DNA of 59,842 nucleotides from Peptoniphilus_A sp022767005 (lineage in GTDB: Bacteria; Bacillota; Clostridia; Tissierellales; Peptoniphilaceae). How positions within the stretch are numbered: the stretch's first letter is position 1; each line of letters starts with the position of its first letter. The notes beneath the pieces are model-generated. The model was not told the DNA's origin, ran no database searches, and worked only from the letters and a program-made list of their open reading frames with translations. Made by a program: the position numbers and the translations under genes. The DNA lies in the NCBI RefSeq assembly GCF_050315115.1, contig NZ_JBNPOJ010000010.1:1-59842 (forward strand), read 5' to 3'. Shown here in pieces: positions 9,176-17,462 of the stretch.

Positions 9176-9325
9176 GTATAAACTTTATTCCCATCGTCAT
9201 CCTTTGAAACGATTGAAAAATTACTTACTTTAAACTTTTCTATAGTATACTATTTTACTTCAACGTTGATTCAATTTTAAATATCTTCTTTGTTTAATTT
9301 AAAATGTATATAAAAGGATAATTTC

Positions 9326-10507
9326 TTATACCTCTTCTATATAAAAATCTTCTAGTAATTCATATTTTGATTTTCTTACTTCACTCTTTTTATACACATA
9401 TTTAGCTATGTTATCAGGATCGTTAAATAATTTTTTTCTATTTATCCCTAATAAATCTAAATCTTTTACAATTTCTATTTTATTTTCAATTTCTATGGAA
9501 ATATCAGGAACTATTTTCTGTATATAGTCCCTCTTTTCTTGTCTATTCAAAATATTAAATGGTGAATATAAAATATTTTGATAAATAAATCTACCAGATT
9601 GTAATGTCATTCTATCAAAATTAATATTAGGGTAATATAATATCATTGGAAAATCAGGTACTTCATAAATATTATTACCATACTTTTTAATTAACAAATA
9701 AATAAAAGTTGTTAAATATATTATTACATAATCTTCTAATTTCTGTATTTTTAGTTCAAATGAATAATTTTTTAATTTTGATAATTGGAAAAAAATATCC
9801 CTCCACATATCCAACTCTTCATTTTTGTTTTTAAGAAATACTTGAAGTAGCCTTTGATTTAATTCATTTGGCCTATCCATAATGTATCCTTCTTTAATTC
9901 CCTTATCATACCAATCTACAGCTTTTATTATTTCAGACGTATATGCATTGTGTTTACTTTTTTTTAATAAAACTTTGATCATATTTAAATTATTAGATAA
10001 TGAAATTATGAATCCTTTTCTATTATTCTTATAAAATTTTAATAGTTTATTATAAAACATAACTTTTGTTTCATTTTGTTCGATTAAATCATTATAAAAG
10101 TATTGTATTTTTCTTCCTGAAATTTCATCACTAAATTTTATGAAATTATTTTTCTTAAATACATGGATATATCCTGTGTATTCAAAGTTATCACAACATG
10201 AAAAGTATAAAGCTACTAAAGCTGAACTTGTAATATCTATTAAATTTGTAGGCAATCCATGGTGTTGTGAATAAGATATAAAATTTGACTTTTCAATATC
10301 ACTTAATTGTGCACTAACCTCATAGAAATATTCATCTATCATCTCATCAATTATAGATCTATCTGAGTCATTAAAATTATCTCTATAACATGATGCTGCA
10401 ATATTTGTATATTTCCTAGATTCTCCCCTAAAATATGCATCCAATAAATTTTTTTCTTTAAGAATTTTAATATAATCATATAAACTGCGAGCTCTTAATA
10501 CTTCCAT
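9326..10507 (-). CDS. FRG-domain protein
   Basis: 393 residues. The FRG domain (PF08867) is at the N-terminus: 'AYFRGES' at about 24-30 and 'SQHHGLPTNLIDITSSALVA' at about 80-99, continuing 'LYFSC', both typical of the family. The rest is helical, Lys/Asn/Tyr-rich and not recognised; no membrane segment is seen. A perfect GGAGG lies five to six bases before the ATG. The FRG domain has no well-established biochemical role; its genes are often found in phage, plasmid and defence regions. Here the gene sits alone between the two ssb fragments and next to AbiE, bracketed by a 15-bp repeat. Confidence 0.82.
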   Translation of the reverse strand: MEVLRARSLYDYIKILKEKNLLDAYFRGESRKYTNIAASCYRDNFNDSDRSIIDEMIDEYFYEVSAQLSDIEKSNFISYSQHHGLPTNLIDITSSALVALYFSCCDNFEYTGYIHVFKKNNFIKFSDEISGRKIQYFYNDLIEQNETKVMFYNKLLKFYKNNRKGFIISLSNNLNMIKVLLKKSKHNAYTSEIIKAVDWYDKGIKEGYIMDRPNELNQRLLQVFLKNKNEELDMWRDIFFQLSKLKNYSFELKIQKLEDYVIIYLTTFIYLLIKKYGNNIYEVPDFPMILYYPNINFDRMTLQSGRFIYQNILYSPFNILNRQEKRDYIQKIVPDISIEIENKIEIVKDLDLLGINRKKLFNDPDNIAKYVYKKSEVRKSKYELLEDFYIEEV

Positions 10508-10545
10508 ACTACCTCCTTATTGTTTACACTTTTTTATTATCTACT

Positions 10546-10560
10546 TAGGCTGAACAATTG
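10546..10560 (+). repeat. 15-bp direct repeat, right copy
   Basis: Identical to 9161-9175. On the minus strand it encodes 'VNCSA' followed at once by a stop, preceded by 'RVFKTKKLY', reminiscent of the ssb remnant (NKVYTNCSA). It may be the start of a second ssb-like fragment. Confidence 0.6.
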
Positions 10561-10679
10561 ACATACAATTTTTTAGTTTTAAATACTCTGATCAAAAGGT
10601 AAAAAAGAATTAGATTAATTCGACTTCTTTAGTCTTTAATATTTTCTTGTCTATAATTTTCCAGACAGTGTCTGTTAAA

Positions 10680-11522
10680 TTACAACTCACTAATTCTATT
10701 TGATAAAGTTATCACTACACCAACTACCTTATCAAAGGTCAGATCTCCAATATACTTATTTTCACTGAGATATACATCCCACAAGGATCTTAGGTATGAA
10801 TCTTCTTTTATGTCCTCGATTATTTCCTTATAGTCTTGCATTATCTCCCGGCTTCCTCTTTTCTTTGAGGTTCTCTCTATTGCTTCTTTTAAAATTTCAT
10901 AATCTATCTGGTCTTTTTTTAGTTTGTAGAGGGTGTATAGGTCATAAAAGTCTCTCATTCGTGTGGTTGTTATATTTCTTCTAATTATGGTTTCGTATTT
11001 TTCAGCTAAAATTGTTTCTAATGGGTATGCCATTATTTTTATATTTTCTTTGCTAAAGATACAGGGATAGGTGTATTCTATTTCTCTTGGTGTTATTGCA
11101 TCTCCTGTTGTTAGATCAAGTTTCATTGGGTTTTTAGTTTTTCCAACATTTGCTATTAATGAAATTCTAAAGTTCTCGTACTCATCCTCTTCTCTAATAT
11201 AGCTAATGTCCTTTATTTCAAATCTTATTCCATCATCTACATTGATATTTATAATTTCATCTACGATTTCTTTTATTTTTTCTTCTTTTAGGGGTATGCC
11301 TTTAATGGTTGTGTCCATGTCCATAGTTGTTCTATTTTCAATTCCAATTAAGGAAGATATTAGGAATCCTCCTTTTATTACAAAATTATTTTTGTAATTT
11401 GATTTGGATAGCCTTTCTAAAAATCTTTCGAAGAAATATATTTGCAGAACTTCTTGTGACTTTAGATTTTTTTTCTCTGCCATGCTTCTTATCTTGCCCT
11501 TTATACTCTCGATATTAATCAC
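10680..11522 (-). CDS. abiEii: AbiEii-type toxin, nucleotidyltransferase
   Basis: 280 residues. Nucleotidyltransferase AbiEii/AbiGii family: 'VIKGGFLISSLIG' (about 48-60) and 'TTMDMDTTIKG' (about 65-75) give the G-G and D-x-D metal motif, 'MKLDLTTGD' the third acidic site, and 'TILAEKYETIIRR' with 'RMRDFYDLYTL' the C-terminal hallmark. Toxins of this type IV family are thought to transfer nucleotides, blocking growth and causing abortive infection. GTG start at 11520-11522 overlaps the antitoxin stop as GTGA, so both are translated together. All key residues are present, so it is probably active. Confidence 0.88.
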   Translation of the reverse strand: MINIESIKGKIRSMAEKKNLKSQEVLQIYFFERFLERLSKSNYKNNFVIKGGFLISSLIGIENRTTMDMDTTIKGIPLKEEKIKEIVDEIININVDDGIRFEIKDISYIREEDEYENFRISLIANVGKTKNPMKLDLTTGDAITPREIEYTYPCIFSKENIKIMAYPLETILAEKYETIIRRNITTTRMRDFYDLYTLYKLKKDQIDYEILKEAIERTSKKRGSREIMQDYKEIIEDIKEDSYLRSLWDVYLSENKYIGDLTFDKVVGVVITLSNRISEL

Positions 11523-12106
11523 GATAATACCTCCATGTATTTTCTAATTTCATTTTCTATTTTAAATAATCTACTGTATTTTATGAGTCGTCTTAGATTT
11601 TTATTTTGTGATTTAAAGTATCTTTTTATGGCTTCTGTAAAAATTTGCTTATCTATTTTTTCTCTGTCGATTATGATGTCGCAAATTGTTCTTTCGATAT
11701 CGTAAACTGGGATAAGGTTGCCTTGTGGTGATTTTATTTCTGTCTTTCCTAGTTCGTATAAATCTTTTTTTACATAGTGAACTTGTAGATCTTCGTACCT
11801 CTTTTTGATATGGCTTGCATTGTAGCCTTGGGGTACAGATATATGAAATACATTTGGGGTTCTATCGGATAGGTCATGGAGGTATAGGGCTGTTTGATGG
11901 GAAAATATAATGCGATTACTATTAGATGATATTAAAACAAAATCGTCTATTACTTTTCCTTTTAATTGATATAGTCCTGGTCTTAATCTTTCTAATTGTC
12001 CGCTCTTTGTTAATTCTGATAAATTATGCCTAGTATATCCAAGTTCTTCTGCTTCTTTGTTAGTGATTACTAAATTTTCTTGTATATATTCTTTAAGTGT
12101 ATTCAT
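11519..12106 (-). CDS. abiEi: AbiEi-type antitoxin/repressor
   Basis: 195 residues. N-terminal winged helix ('LVITNKEAEELGYTRHNLSEL', 'LERLRPGLYQL') followed by the AbiEi C-terminal domain ('SHQTALYLHDLSDRTPNVFH', 'SVPQGYN', 'PVYDIERTICDII'). In studied pairs the antitoxin does not bind the toxin but opposes its effect, and its N-terminus represses the operon by binding inverted repeats. Such a repeat is present at 12127-12152. RBS GGAGG precedes the ATG. Overlaps the toxin gene by four bases. Confidence 0.88.
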   Translation of the reverse strand: MNTLKEYIQENLVITNKEAEELGYTRHNLSELTKSGQLERLRPGLYQLKGKVIDDFVLISSNSNRIIFSHQTALYLHDLSDRTPNVFHISVPQGYNASHIKKRYEDLQVHYVKKDLYELGKTEIKSPQGNLIPVYDIERTICDIIIDREKIDKQIFTEAIKRYFKSQNKNLRRLIKYSRLFKIENEIRKYMEVLS

Positions 12107-12126
12107 AGTCCGCCTCCTCTCGTTTA

Positions 12127-12162
12127 CGCTTTTATTATATGTTATAAAAGCGAATATGTAAA
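12127..12162 (-). promoter_or_regulatory. abiE promoter with inverted-repeat operator
   Basis: TTTACA (12157-12162) and TATAAT (12134-12139), read on the minus strand, are 17 bases apart. A perfect 9-bp inverted repeat CGCTTTTAT/ATAAAAGCG (12127-12135 and 12144-12152, spacer 8) covers the -10 box and part of the spacer. This is the expected place for an autoregulatory AbiEi site. Confidence 0.7.
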
Positions 12163-12227
12163 GTTGCTTATGACTTTTCCATTTTTTGAAAAAGGATGTA
12201 ACGAAATATTACTCCCTTTAATAAAAA

Positions 12228-12250
12228 AGAGCAGCCTTTTAAGCTACTCT
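12228..12250 (-). terminator. Terminator downstream of rlmD
   Basis: Minus-strand AGAGTAGC pairs with GCTGCTCT (one G-U pair), followed by TTTTTT. It ends the rlmD transcript before the abiE promoter. Confidence 0.65.
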
Positions 12251-12417
12251 ATAGAAAGTACAAAATGAGTTTATCTAATTTTTTGTGTTTCCTCATACTA
12301 GTCTCAAAACTACTCTCACGTCCATGTAGTTTTTTTGAGTCTTTTTGACGTATCCTTCTTCATCTTTATCAAAGACAAAATGCTTATAAAACTGCTTAAA
12401 ATGCAGGATTTCTAAAT
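12251..12417. other. Gap after rlmD, no gene called
   Basis: Minus-strand frame +1 relative to rlmD is open for about 42 codons (ending 'GYVKKTQKNYMDVRVVLRLV') but has no start codon or ribosome site. It may be debris at the edge of the accessory block. Nothing else was recognised. Confidence 0.4.
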
Positions 12418-13746
12418 TTACATCTTTTGTATCAACGCTATAGTCTCCACATGAGATGTTTTTGGGAATTGGTCGACTATTTCTAGTTCTTCTATTTTGT
12501 ATCCCTTTTCTATAAATACTTTTAAATCTCTTACTAATGTTACTGGATTGCAGGATATATATAGAAATTTTTCTGGTGCAAAGTCAATTATTTTTTCTAT
12601 TGCCTTTGGATTTATTCCTTCTCTTGGCGGATCTAAGACTATTAAGTCTGGATTCTTTTCTAAACTATCTAGGACTTTTAAGACGTCTGATGCTATAAAT
12701 TCTACATTGTCGATTTTATTTAAGACTGCATTTTCTCTTGCCGCATCTACTGCTTCTTCCACGATTTCTACGCCAATTACTTTTTTTGCAGATTCTGCTA
12801 AAACTTGTGTAATTGTGCCTGTTCCTGAATATAGGTCGAAGACTAATTTGTCCTTTGCGTCAATTTTTTTGCGTGCCATTTTATATAAAACTTCTGCTGA
12901 TTTTGTGTTGGTTTGAAAAAATGAAAAGGGACTTATTTTAAATTTTAGTCCAAGGACTTCTTCTTCAATATGGTCTTTGCCATAGATTAAATTTATCTCT
13001 TCCGGCACAATTGCATCTGATAATGCGTCGTTTTTTACATGAAAAATACTCACGATTTCTCCATCAAGATCTAATTCAAGTAAAAATTTTATAAAAGCTT
13101 CTTTGTCTAATTCACTTTGAGTTGATGTTGCAAGTAAAACCATTATCTCGCCAGTTTTTGTAGCTTTTCTTATTAAAAGATGGCGCAAGAATCCCTGGTG
13201 TTTCATTCTGTTGTAGTGAACTTCGCCTAATTTTTCAAAATAATTTCTAACTTCACTTCTAATTTTGTTAAAGTCTGCGTCTACGATGTTACATTCTGTC
13301 GTGTTTATTATTTCATGAAATCTATTTTTTACATGAAGTCCAAGGGCAAGGGGTCCTCCTTTGTATTCATCGCCAAAGGTGTATTCCATTTTATTTCTGT
13401 AAAATTTATGTACTGGCGATGGTATTATTTCTAGTTCTCTTTCTATTCCATTTTCTCTAAATAGTTTTTCTACCAACTTTTTTTTATATTCTAGCTCATC
13501 TTCATATTTTAGCGTTTGATATGTGCATCCGCCGCATTTTTCAAAGTGAGGGCATGGAATTCCTTTTTCTATTTCAGATTTTTCAATTACATTTAATAAT
13601 TTTGCTTTTTTAGATCTTTTGCCTTTTTGTTTTATTTCAACTGTTTGCCCAATTATTCCGCCTTTAAATTCATATTTTCTATCTTCAAACTTTGCCCTAG
13701 ATACATTGGGAAATCTTGACTCTTCTATTTTAACAATTATGCTCAT
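12418..13746 (-). CDS. rlmD: 23S rRNA (uracil-C5)-methyltransferase, RumA family
   Basis: 442 residues. Short N-terminal TRAM-like part (to about 55); iron-sulfur cysteines in 'CPHFEKCGGCTYQ' (about 66-78, with a fourth Cys in 'NTTECNIV'); SAM-binding 'VFDLYSGTGTITQVL'; 'LIVLDPPREG'; and the catalytic cysteine in 'YISCNPVTLVRDL'. The C-terminus 'TSHVETIALI' is a family signature. The enzyme methylates uridine in 23S rRNA; which of U1939 or U747 cannot be decided by eye, since Gram-positive RlmCD enzymes can do both. RBS AAGGAG. It marks the start of chromosomal sequence after the mobile block. Confidence 0.88.
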   Translation of the reverse strand: MSIIVKIEESRFPNVSRAKFEDRKYEFKGGIIGQTVEIKQKGKRSKKAKLLNVIEKSEIEKGIPCPHFEKCGGCTYQTLKYEDELEYKKKLVEKLFRENGIERELEIIPSPVHKFYRNKMEYTFGDEYKGGPLALGLHVKNRFHEIINTTECNIVDADFNKIRSEVRNYFEKLGEVHYNRMKHQGFLRHLLIRKATKTGEIMVLLATSTQSELDKEAFIKFLLELDLDGEIVSIFHVKNDALSDAIVPEEINLIYGKDHIEEEVLGLKFKISPFSFFQTNTKSAEVLYKMARKKIDAKDKLVFDLYSGTGTITQVLAESAKKVIGVEIVEEAVDAARENAVLNKIDNVEFIASDVLKVLDSLEKNPDLIVLDPPREGINPKAIEKIIDFAPEKFLYISCNPVTLVRDLKVFIEKGYKIEELEIVDQFPKTSHVETIALIQKM

Positions 13747-13929
13747 TTCCTCACTCCTTAAAAAAATTATATCAAATTATATATTTCTCCTCAATTTAAT
13801 AAGTTAAAATAATTTTCATAATATTTTTTATTTTTTATGCTACTTTAATATTTATTTTTTCTTTTTTTGGTATAATAAATTTGACAGAATTTTATTTTTG
13901 GCTATCCATTAAATTTACGGAGGTATTGT

Positions 13930-14970
13930 ATGAAAAAAATATGGTTAGTATTACTCCTTTCAATGCTAATGACTCTTACTGCTTGTGGTGGTAATAAAAA
14001 GGAAGAGGCAAAGGCTGAAGGAAACGCAAAGACAATTGAAACTTTGAAAATTCAATTTGTTCCATCTAGGGAACCTGAAGAAATTGTTACTCAAACTGAA
14101 CCTTTAAAGGAAATCTTAAAGACTAAGCTTGCTGAAAAAGGTTACGATGTCAAAAATGTTGACATAACAGTTGGTACAAATTATGAAGCAACTGGCGAGG
14201 CTTTAAGTGCAGGAAGCGTTGACGTTGGATTTATTCCTGGTGGAACTTACGCAATCTATGACGATGGTGCTGAAGTTCTTCTTACTGCTACTAGAAAGGG
14301 TCTTTCTGTTGATTCTGAAAATCCTAAGGATTGGAACGACAAAAAACCAACTGAAAAAATTGACGATCAAGTTAATTTCTACAGAGCTCTTATAATTGCT
14401 GGACCTTCTGAAAAAGGTAAAGAACTTGCAGCTAAGGTAAATAAAGGCGAAAAATTAACTTGGGAAGATCTTGCAAGTGCTAAATGGTCTGTAATGGGTT
14501 CATCTTCTTCTGCTGGCTATATCTATCCATACCTTTGGTTACAAAAAAATTATAAAAAGGGATTAACTGATCTTCCTTCAATTGTTCAAGCTGATTCTTA
14601 TCCATCTTCTATGGCTAGACTTGCTTCTGGTCAAGTTGATGTAATGGTTGGTTTTGCAGATGTCAGAATGGATAATGCTGAAAAATGGCAAAGTGAATTC
14701 AATAAAACTGCATCTATCTGGGATGAAACAAATGTAATTGGCGTTACTGACAAAATTTATAACGACACAATTTCAGTTTCTAAGAACTCAGAAATTATGA
14801 CTGATGACTTTAAAAAGGCTCTTTCCGATTCTTTCATTGAAATTGCAAACACTGATGAGGGTAAAAAGATTATCTCAATTTACAATCACGAAGGCTACCA
14901 AGTTGCAAAAGATTCTGATTACGATGGCGAAAGAGAAGCACAAAAACTTTTAAAAGATCTTAAAAACTAA
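13930..14970 (+). CDS. phnD: Phosphonate-type ABC transporter substrate-binding lipoprotein
   Basis: 346 residues. Lipoprotein signal: Lys-rich start, hydrophobic core and lipobox 'LTAC' (Cys at 19). The mature part is a type 2 periplasmic-binding fold of the PhnD family: 'LKIQFVPSREPEEIVTQTEP', 'VDVGFIPGGTYAIY', 'WSVMGSSSSAGYIYPYLWLQ', 'QVDVMVGFADVR'. It captures a phosphonate or another small phospho-compound outside the cell for PhnC/PhnE. RBS GGAGG. No C-P lyase genes are in the window, so phosphonate use is not implied. A hairpin terminator separates it from phnC. Confidence 0.85.
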   Translation: MKKIWLVLLLSMLMTLTACGGNKKEEAKAEGNAKTIETLKIQFVPSREPEEIVTQTEPLKEILKTKLAEKGYDVKNVDITVGTNYEATGEALSAGSVDVGFIPGGTYAIYDDGAEVLLTATRKGLSVDSENPKDWNDKKPTEKIDDQVNFYRALIIAGPSEKGKELAAKVNKGEKLTWEDLASAKWSVMGSSSSAGYIYPYLWLQKNYKKGLTDLPSIVQADSYPSSMARLASGQVDVMVGFADVRMDNAEKWQSEFNKTASIWDETNVIGVTDKIYNDTISVSKNSEIMTDDFKKALSDSFIEIANTDEGKKIISIYNHEGYQVAKDSDYDGEREAQKLLKDLKN

Positions 14971-15028
14971 TGCATTGTATTTAATATAATATTTATTACA
15001 AAGCTTTAAAGAATTAAAAATTAAGAAG

Positions 15029-15053
15029 GAGCTTCAGATAGAAGCTCTTTTTT
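15029..15053 (+). terminator. Hairpin between phnD and phnC
   Basis: GAGCTTC (15029-15035) and GAAGCTC (15041-15047) enclose five bases, then six T's. It probably lowers expression of the transporter body relative to the binding protein. Confidence 0.75.
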
Positions 15054-15065
15054 ATGGGGAGTATT

Positions 15066-15830
15066 ATGATTGAATTTAAAAATGTGGATAAGGTATATCC
15101 AGGTGGACTTAAGGCACTAAAAAACATTAATCTCACTATAAAAGATGGCGAATTTGTTGCCATAATAGGACGAAGTGGAGCCGGCAAATCTACTCTAATT
15201 AGAACTATAAATAAAATGCACGACATAAATTCTGGGACTTTAACTGTGGATGGAGTTGATGTGAAAAGTTTAAGGGGAAAGGAACTTAGAAAATTCAGAA
15301 GAAATATTGGAATGATTTTCCAATCTTTTAACTTAGTTGAAAGAATTTCGGTTATTAAAAATGTAATGTCATCCTTTGTCCCCGACTTAAACCCAATTCA
15401 GTCAATTCTAGGCATTTATCCAAAGGAATGTAAGTTAAAAGCTTTAGAAGCTCTGGAACAAGTTGATATATTGGAAAAAGCTTTTGAAAGGGCAGACAAT
15501 TTATCTGGTGGTCAACAACAAAGAGTTGCCCTAGCTAGAACTCTTGTACAAAATCCAAGCATTATATTGGCAGATGAACCTGTTGCCAGTCTTGACCCTG
15601 TAACTGCAAGACAAGTAATGGATTATTTTAAAAAGATTAATGAAAAGCTTGGCATTACAATCCTTCTTAACATTCACCATGTTGAGCTTGCCCTTGAATA
15701 TGCTACAAAAGTCCTCGGAGTCCGTGATGGTGAAATAATTTTTTATGGCCCGGCAAGGGATGTTGACGACAAAATTTTAAAATCTATTTACGGAGATTCC
15801 TTTGAAGAATTAAAAATGGAGGAAATATGA
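15066..15830 (+). CDS. phnC: Phosphonate-type ABC transporter ATP-binding protein
   Basis: 254 residues from ATG 15066. An ATG at 15054 is in frame, but it lies within the terminator tail and the GGGGAG site before 15066 favours the shorter start, giving 'MIEFKNVDKVYPGG'. Walker A 'GRSGAGKSTL', Q-loop 'MIFQSFNLV', signature 'LSGGQQQRVALART' and Walker B 'IILADEPVASLD' are intact. PhnC energises import by PhnE. The stop overlaps the next start as ATGA. Confidence 0.9.
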   Translation: MIEFKNVDKVYPGGLKALKNINLTIKDGEFVAIIGRSGAGKSTLIRTINKMHDINSGTLTVDGVDVKSLRGKELRKFRRNIGMIFQSFNLVERISVIKNVMSSFVPDLNPIQSILGIYPKECKLKALEALEQVDILEKAFERADNLSGGQQQRVALARTLVQNPSIILADEPVASLDPVTARQVMDYFKKINEKLGITILLNIHHVELALEYATKVLGVRDGEIIFYGPARDVDDKILKSIYGDSFEELKMEEI

Positions 15831-16648
15831 ACCTCTACTATAAAATTTTTAAACCCAAAAAATATGTTATGCCTTCAGGGAGAGAAGTTTATGAATATCC
15901 TGGATTTACTCTTCCAATAATTATTATTCTAATATTGTTTACAATGGTATCTGTAAAAATCACTGGATTTTCACTTAGCATACTTGTGAAAAATACCCAC
16001 AAGCTTTTTACAATACTATCTCCAATGTTTCAGCCAAATTTTTCCTATTTCTCATCAGTTGTGCAACCACTATTAGATACCATAAAAATGTCCTTCCTTG
16101 GTTCTTTTTTAGGTGCAGTGGTGTCTGTTCCCTTTGCATTTTTGGCTGCACATAATATGGTGAAGAATAATATAATTAATTGGATTGTAAAATTATTGTT
16201 TTCAGTGCTTCGTACAATCCCAACACTTGTATCTGCACTTATAGCAACATATGTCTTTGGTCTTGGTGCCTTTGCAGGTACAGTTGCGATTTTTATTTTT
16301 TCCTTTTCCTATGTGGGAAAGCTAACTTATGAGCAAATCGAAACAGTTAATATGGGAGCCTTTGAGGCGATGATTTCCATGGGTTTTACAAGAACTATGG
16401 CTTTTTTCAAATCCATTGTTCCAGAAATCTTACCCTTCTACCTTTCAACAGCACTATATAACTTTGAGGGAAATGTTAGATACGCTGCCATACTTGGTTA
16501 TGTAGGTGCAGGTGGACTTGGACTTCTAATAAACGAAAATATTAACTGGAGAGATTACAACCGCGTGGGCATGATACTTTTGACGCTACTTGTAACAGTA
16601 TTTATTATCGAAAATGTCAGTGCACACTTTAGAAGAAAGTTGAATTAA
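15827..16648 (+). CDS. phnE: Phosphonate-type ABC permease, first copy
   Basis: 273 residues. PhnE family with about six hydrophobic segments; the ABC permease EAA-like loop is 'AMISMGFTRTMAFFKSIVPE', and 'RYAAILGYVGAGGLGLLI' is a PhnE C-terminal signature. It begins four bases inside phnC. A second, different PhnE follows, so the channel is likely a heterodimer. Confidence 0.88.
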   Translation: MNLYYKIFKPKKYVMPSGREVYEYPGFTLPIIIILILFTMVSVKITGFSLSILVKNTHKLFTILSPMFQPNFSYFSSVVQPLLDTIKMSFLGSFLGAVVSVPFAFLAAHNMVKNNIINWIVKLLFSVLRTIPTLVSALIATYVFGLGAFAGTVAIFIFSFSYVGKLTYEQIETVNMGAFEAMISMGFTRTMAFFKSIVPEILPFYLSTALYNFEGNVRYAAILGYVGAGGLGLLINENINWRDYNRVGMILLTLLVTVFIIENVSAHFRRKLN

Positions 16649-16649
16649 T

Positions 16650-17462
16650 ATGTCAGAAAAAGTAATACAAAAACTAAAATCAGAACCAAAAAATCACGGC
16701 TACATTTTTTTAATAGTCGCCATAGTTTTATTTATGCTAATTTGGTCCTCATCTGTAATTAATTTTGAATCTGCAACTGATGAAGGTATGAGTGTTGCAA
16801 AAAATATTATAAAGGGAATTTTAAATCCCAATAAAGAAATGCTATTTAGCTTGACAAAAAAAGGCGTTCCCTATCTTTTGCTAGAAACAATATGTATAGC
16901 CTTCTTGGGCACACTTGTTGGTTCAATAATTTCCATACCCCTTAGCTTTTTAGCATCATCAAATATTGTTGCAGCACCAATTGCTTATGTAGTTAGACTT
17001 CTTATAATTTTAATAAGGACAATACCTTCCATAGTTTATGGTCTTATGTTTATTAGAGTTACAGGTCCCGGTCCCTTTGCTGGACTTATGACAATGAGCT
17101 TTACCTCCATTGGCATGCTCACAAAATTATTTTCCGACAATATAATGAATTTAAACAAGTCCATATTAGAGTCTTTCTCCTCAATTGGAGCAACTACTTT
17201 CCAAAAAATTCGTTTTGGAATAATTCCTCAACTATGGGCAAACTTCGCCTCTACTACAATTTATCGTTTCGACATAAATTTAAGAGATGCTGCAGTCCTA
17301 GGACTTGTTGGTGCAGGTGGAATTGGCTCTCCCCTTATGTTTGCAATAAATTCATACAAATGGCGAGAAGTGGGTGCAATTTTATTAGGATTAATAATCT
17401 TAGTATTATTTATAGAATTTTTCTCAACAAAAATTAGAGCAAAATTAGTAGGTGAAAAATGA
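16650..17462 (+). CDS. phnE: Phosphonate-type ABC permease, second copy
   Basis: 270 residues. Similar plan to the first permease but clearly divergent: EAA-like loop 'SFSSIGATTFQKIRFGIIPQ' and C-terminal 'LRDAAVLGLVGAGGIGSPL'. Only one base separates it from the first permease stop, and its stop overlaps the nucleotidase start (ATGA), so all are one translationally coupled unit. Confidence 0.88.
   Translation: MSEKVIQKLKSEPKNHGYIFLIVAIVLFMLIWSSSVINFESATDEGMSVAKNIIKGILNPNKEMLFSLTKKGVPYLLLETICIAFLGTLVGSIISIPLSFLASSNIVAAPIAYVVRLLIILIRTIPSIVYGLMFIRVTGPGPFAGLMTMSFTSIGMLTKLFSDNIMNLNKSILESFSSIGATTFQKIRFGIIPQLWANFASTTIYRFDINLRDAAVLGLVGAGGIGSPLMFAINSYKWREVGAILLGLIILVLFIEFFSTKIRAKLVGEK

Larger units (their letters stand above)
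8851..9249 (-). pseudogene. Remnant of a ssDNA-binding (OB-fold) protein gene
   Basis: An open stretch of about 132 codons with no usable start; a TAG at 9250-9252 stands directly before it. The first 65 residues resemble the SSB OB fold: 'VSNFSIVSKDDDGNKVY', 'TNCSAYGDKTKDLENLKQGD', then 'VKIFGQVKTSVDNNGKEHKN' and 'VRILSSKLL'. A lysine-rich tail follows. The reading frame then runs through the strong hairpin at 8862-8907, which is unnatural for an intact gene. SSB-like genes are common cargo of conjugative elements, so this fits a decayed element. A short segment at 10546-10580 encodes a similar 'KKLYVNCSA'. Confidence 0.6.

Noticed and set aside
9161..10560. 15-bp repeats as a target-site duplication of an insertion sequence
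   Set aside because: The sequence inside the left copy is still ssb-like, the repeat is long for a TSD, and no transposase or terminal inverted repeats are present.
1..12200. Complete integrative conjugative element with defined ends
   Set aside because: No integrase, attachment repeats or secretion genes were found, and the left end leaves the window; only a mobilization module and cargo can be claimed.
12497..12916. 139-codon reading frame opposite rlmD
   Set aside because: It is the antisense of strongly conserved rlmD motifs and has no ribosome site; it is a shadow.
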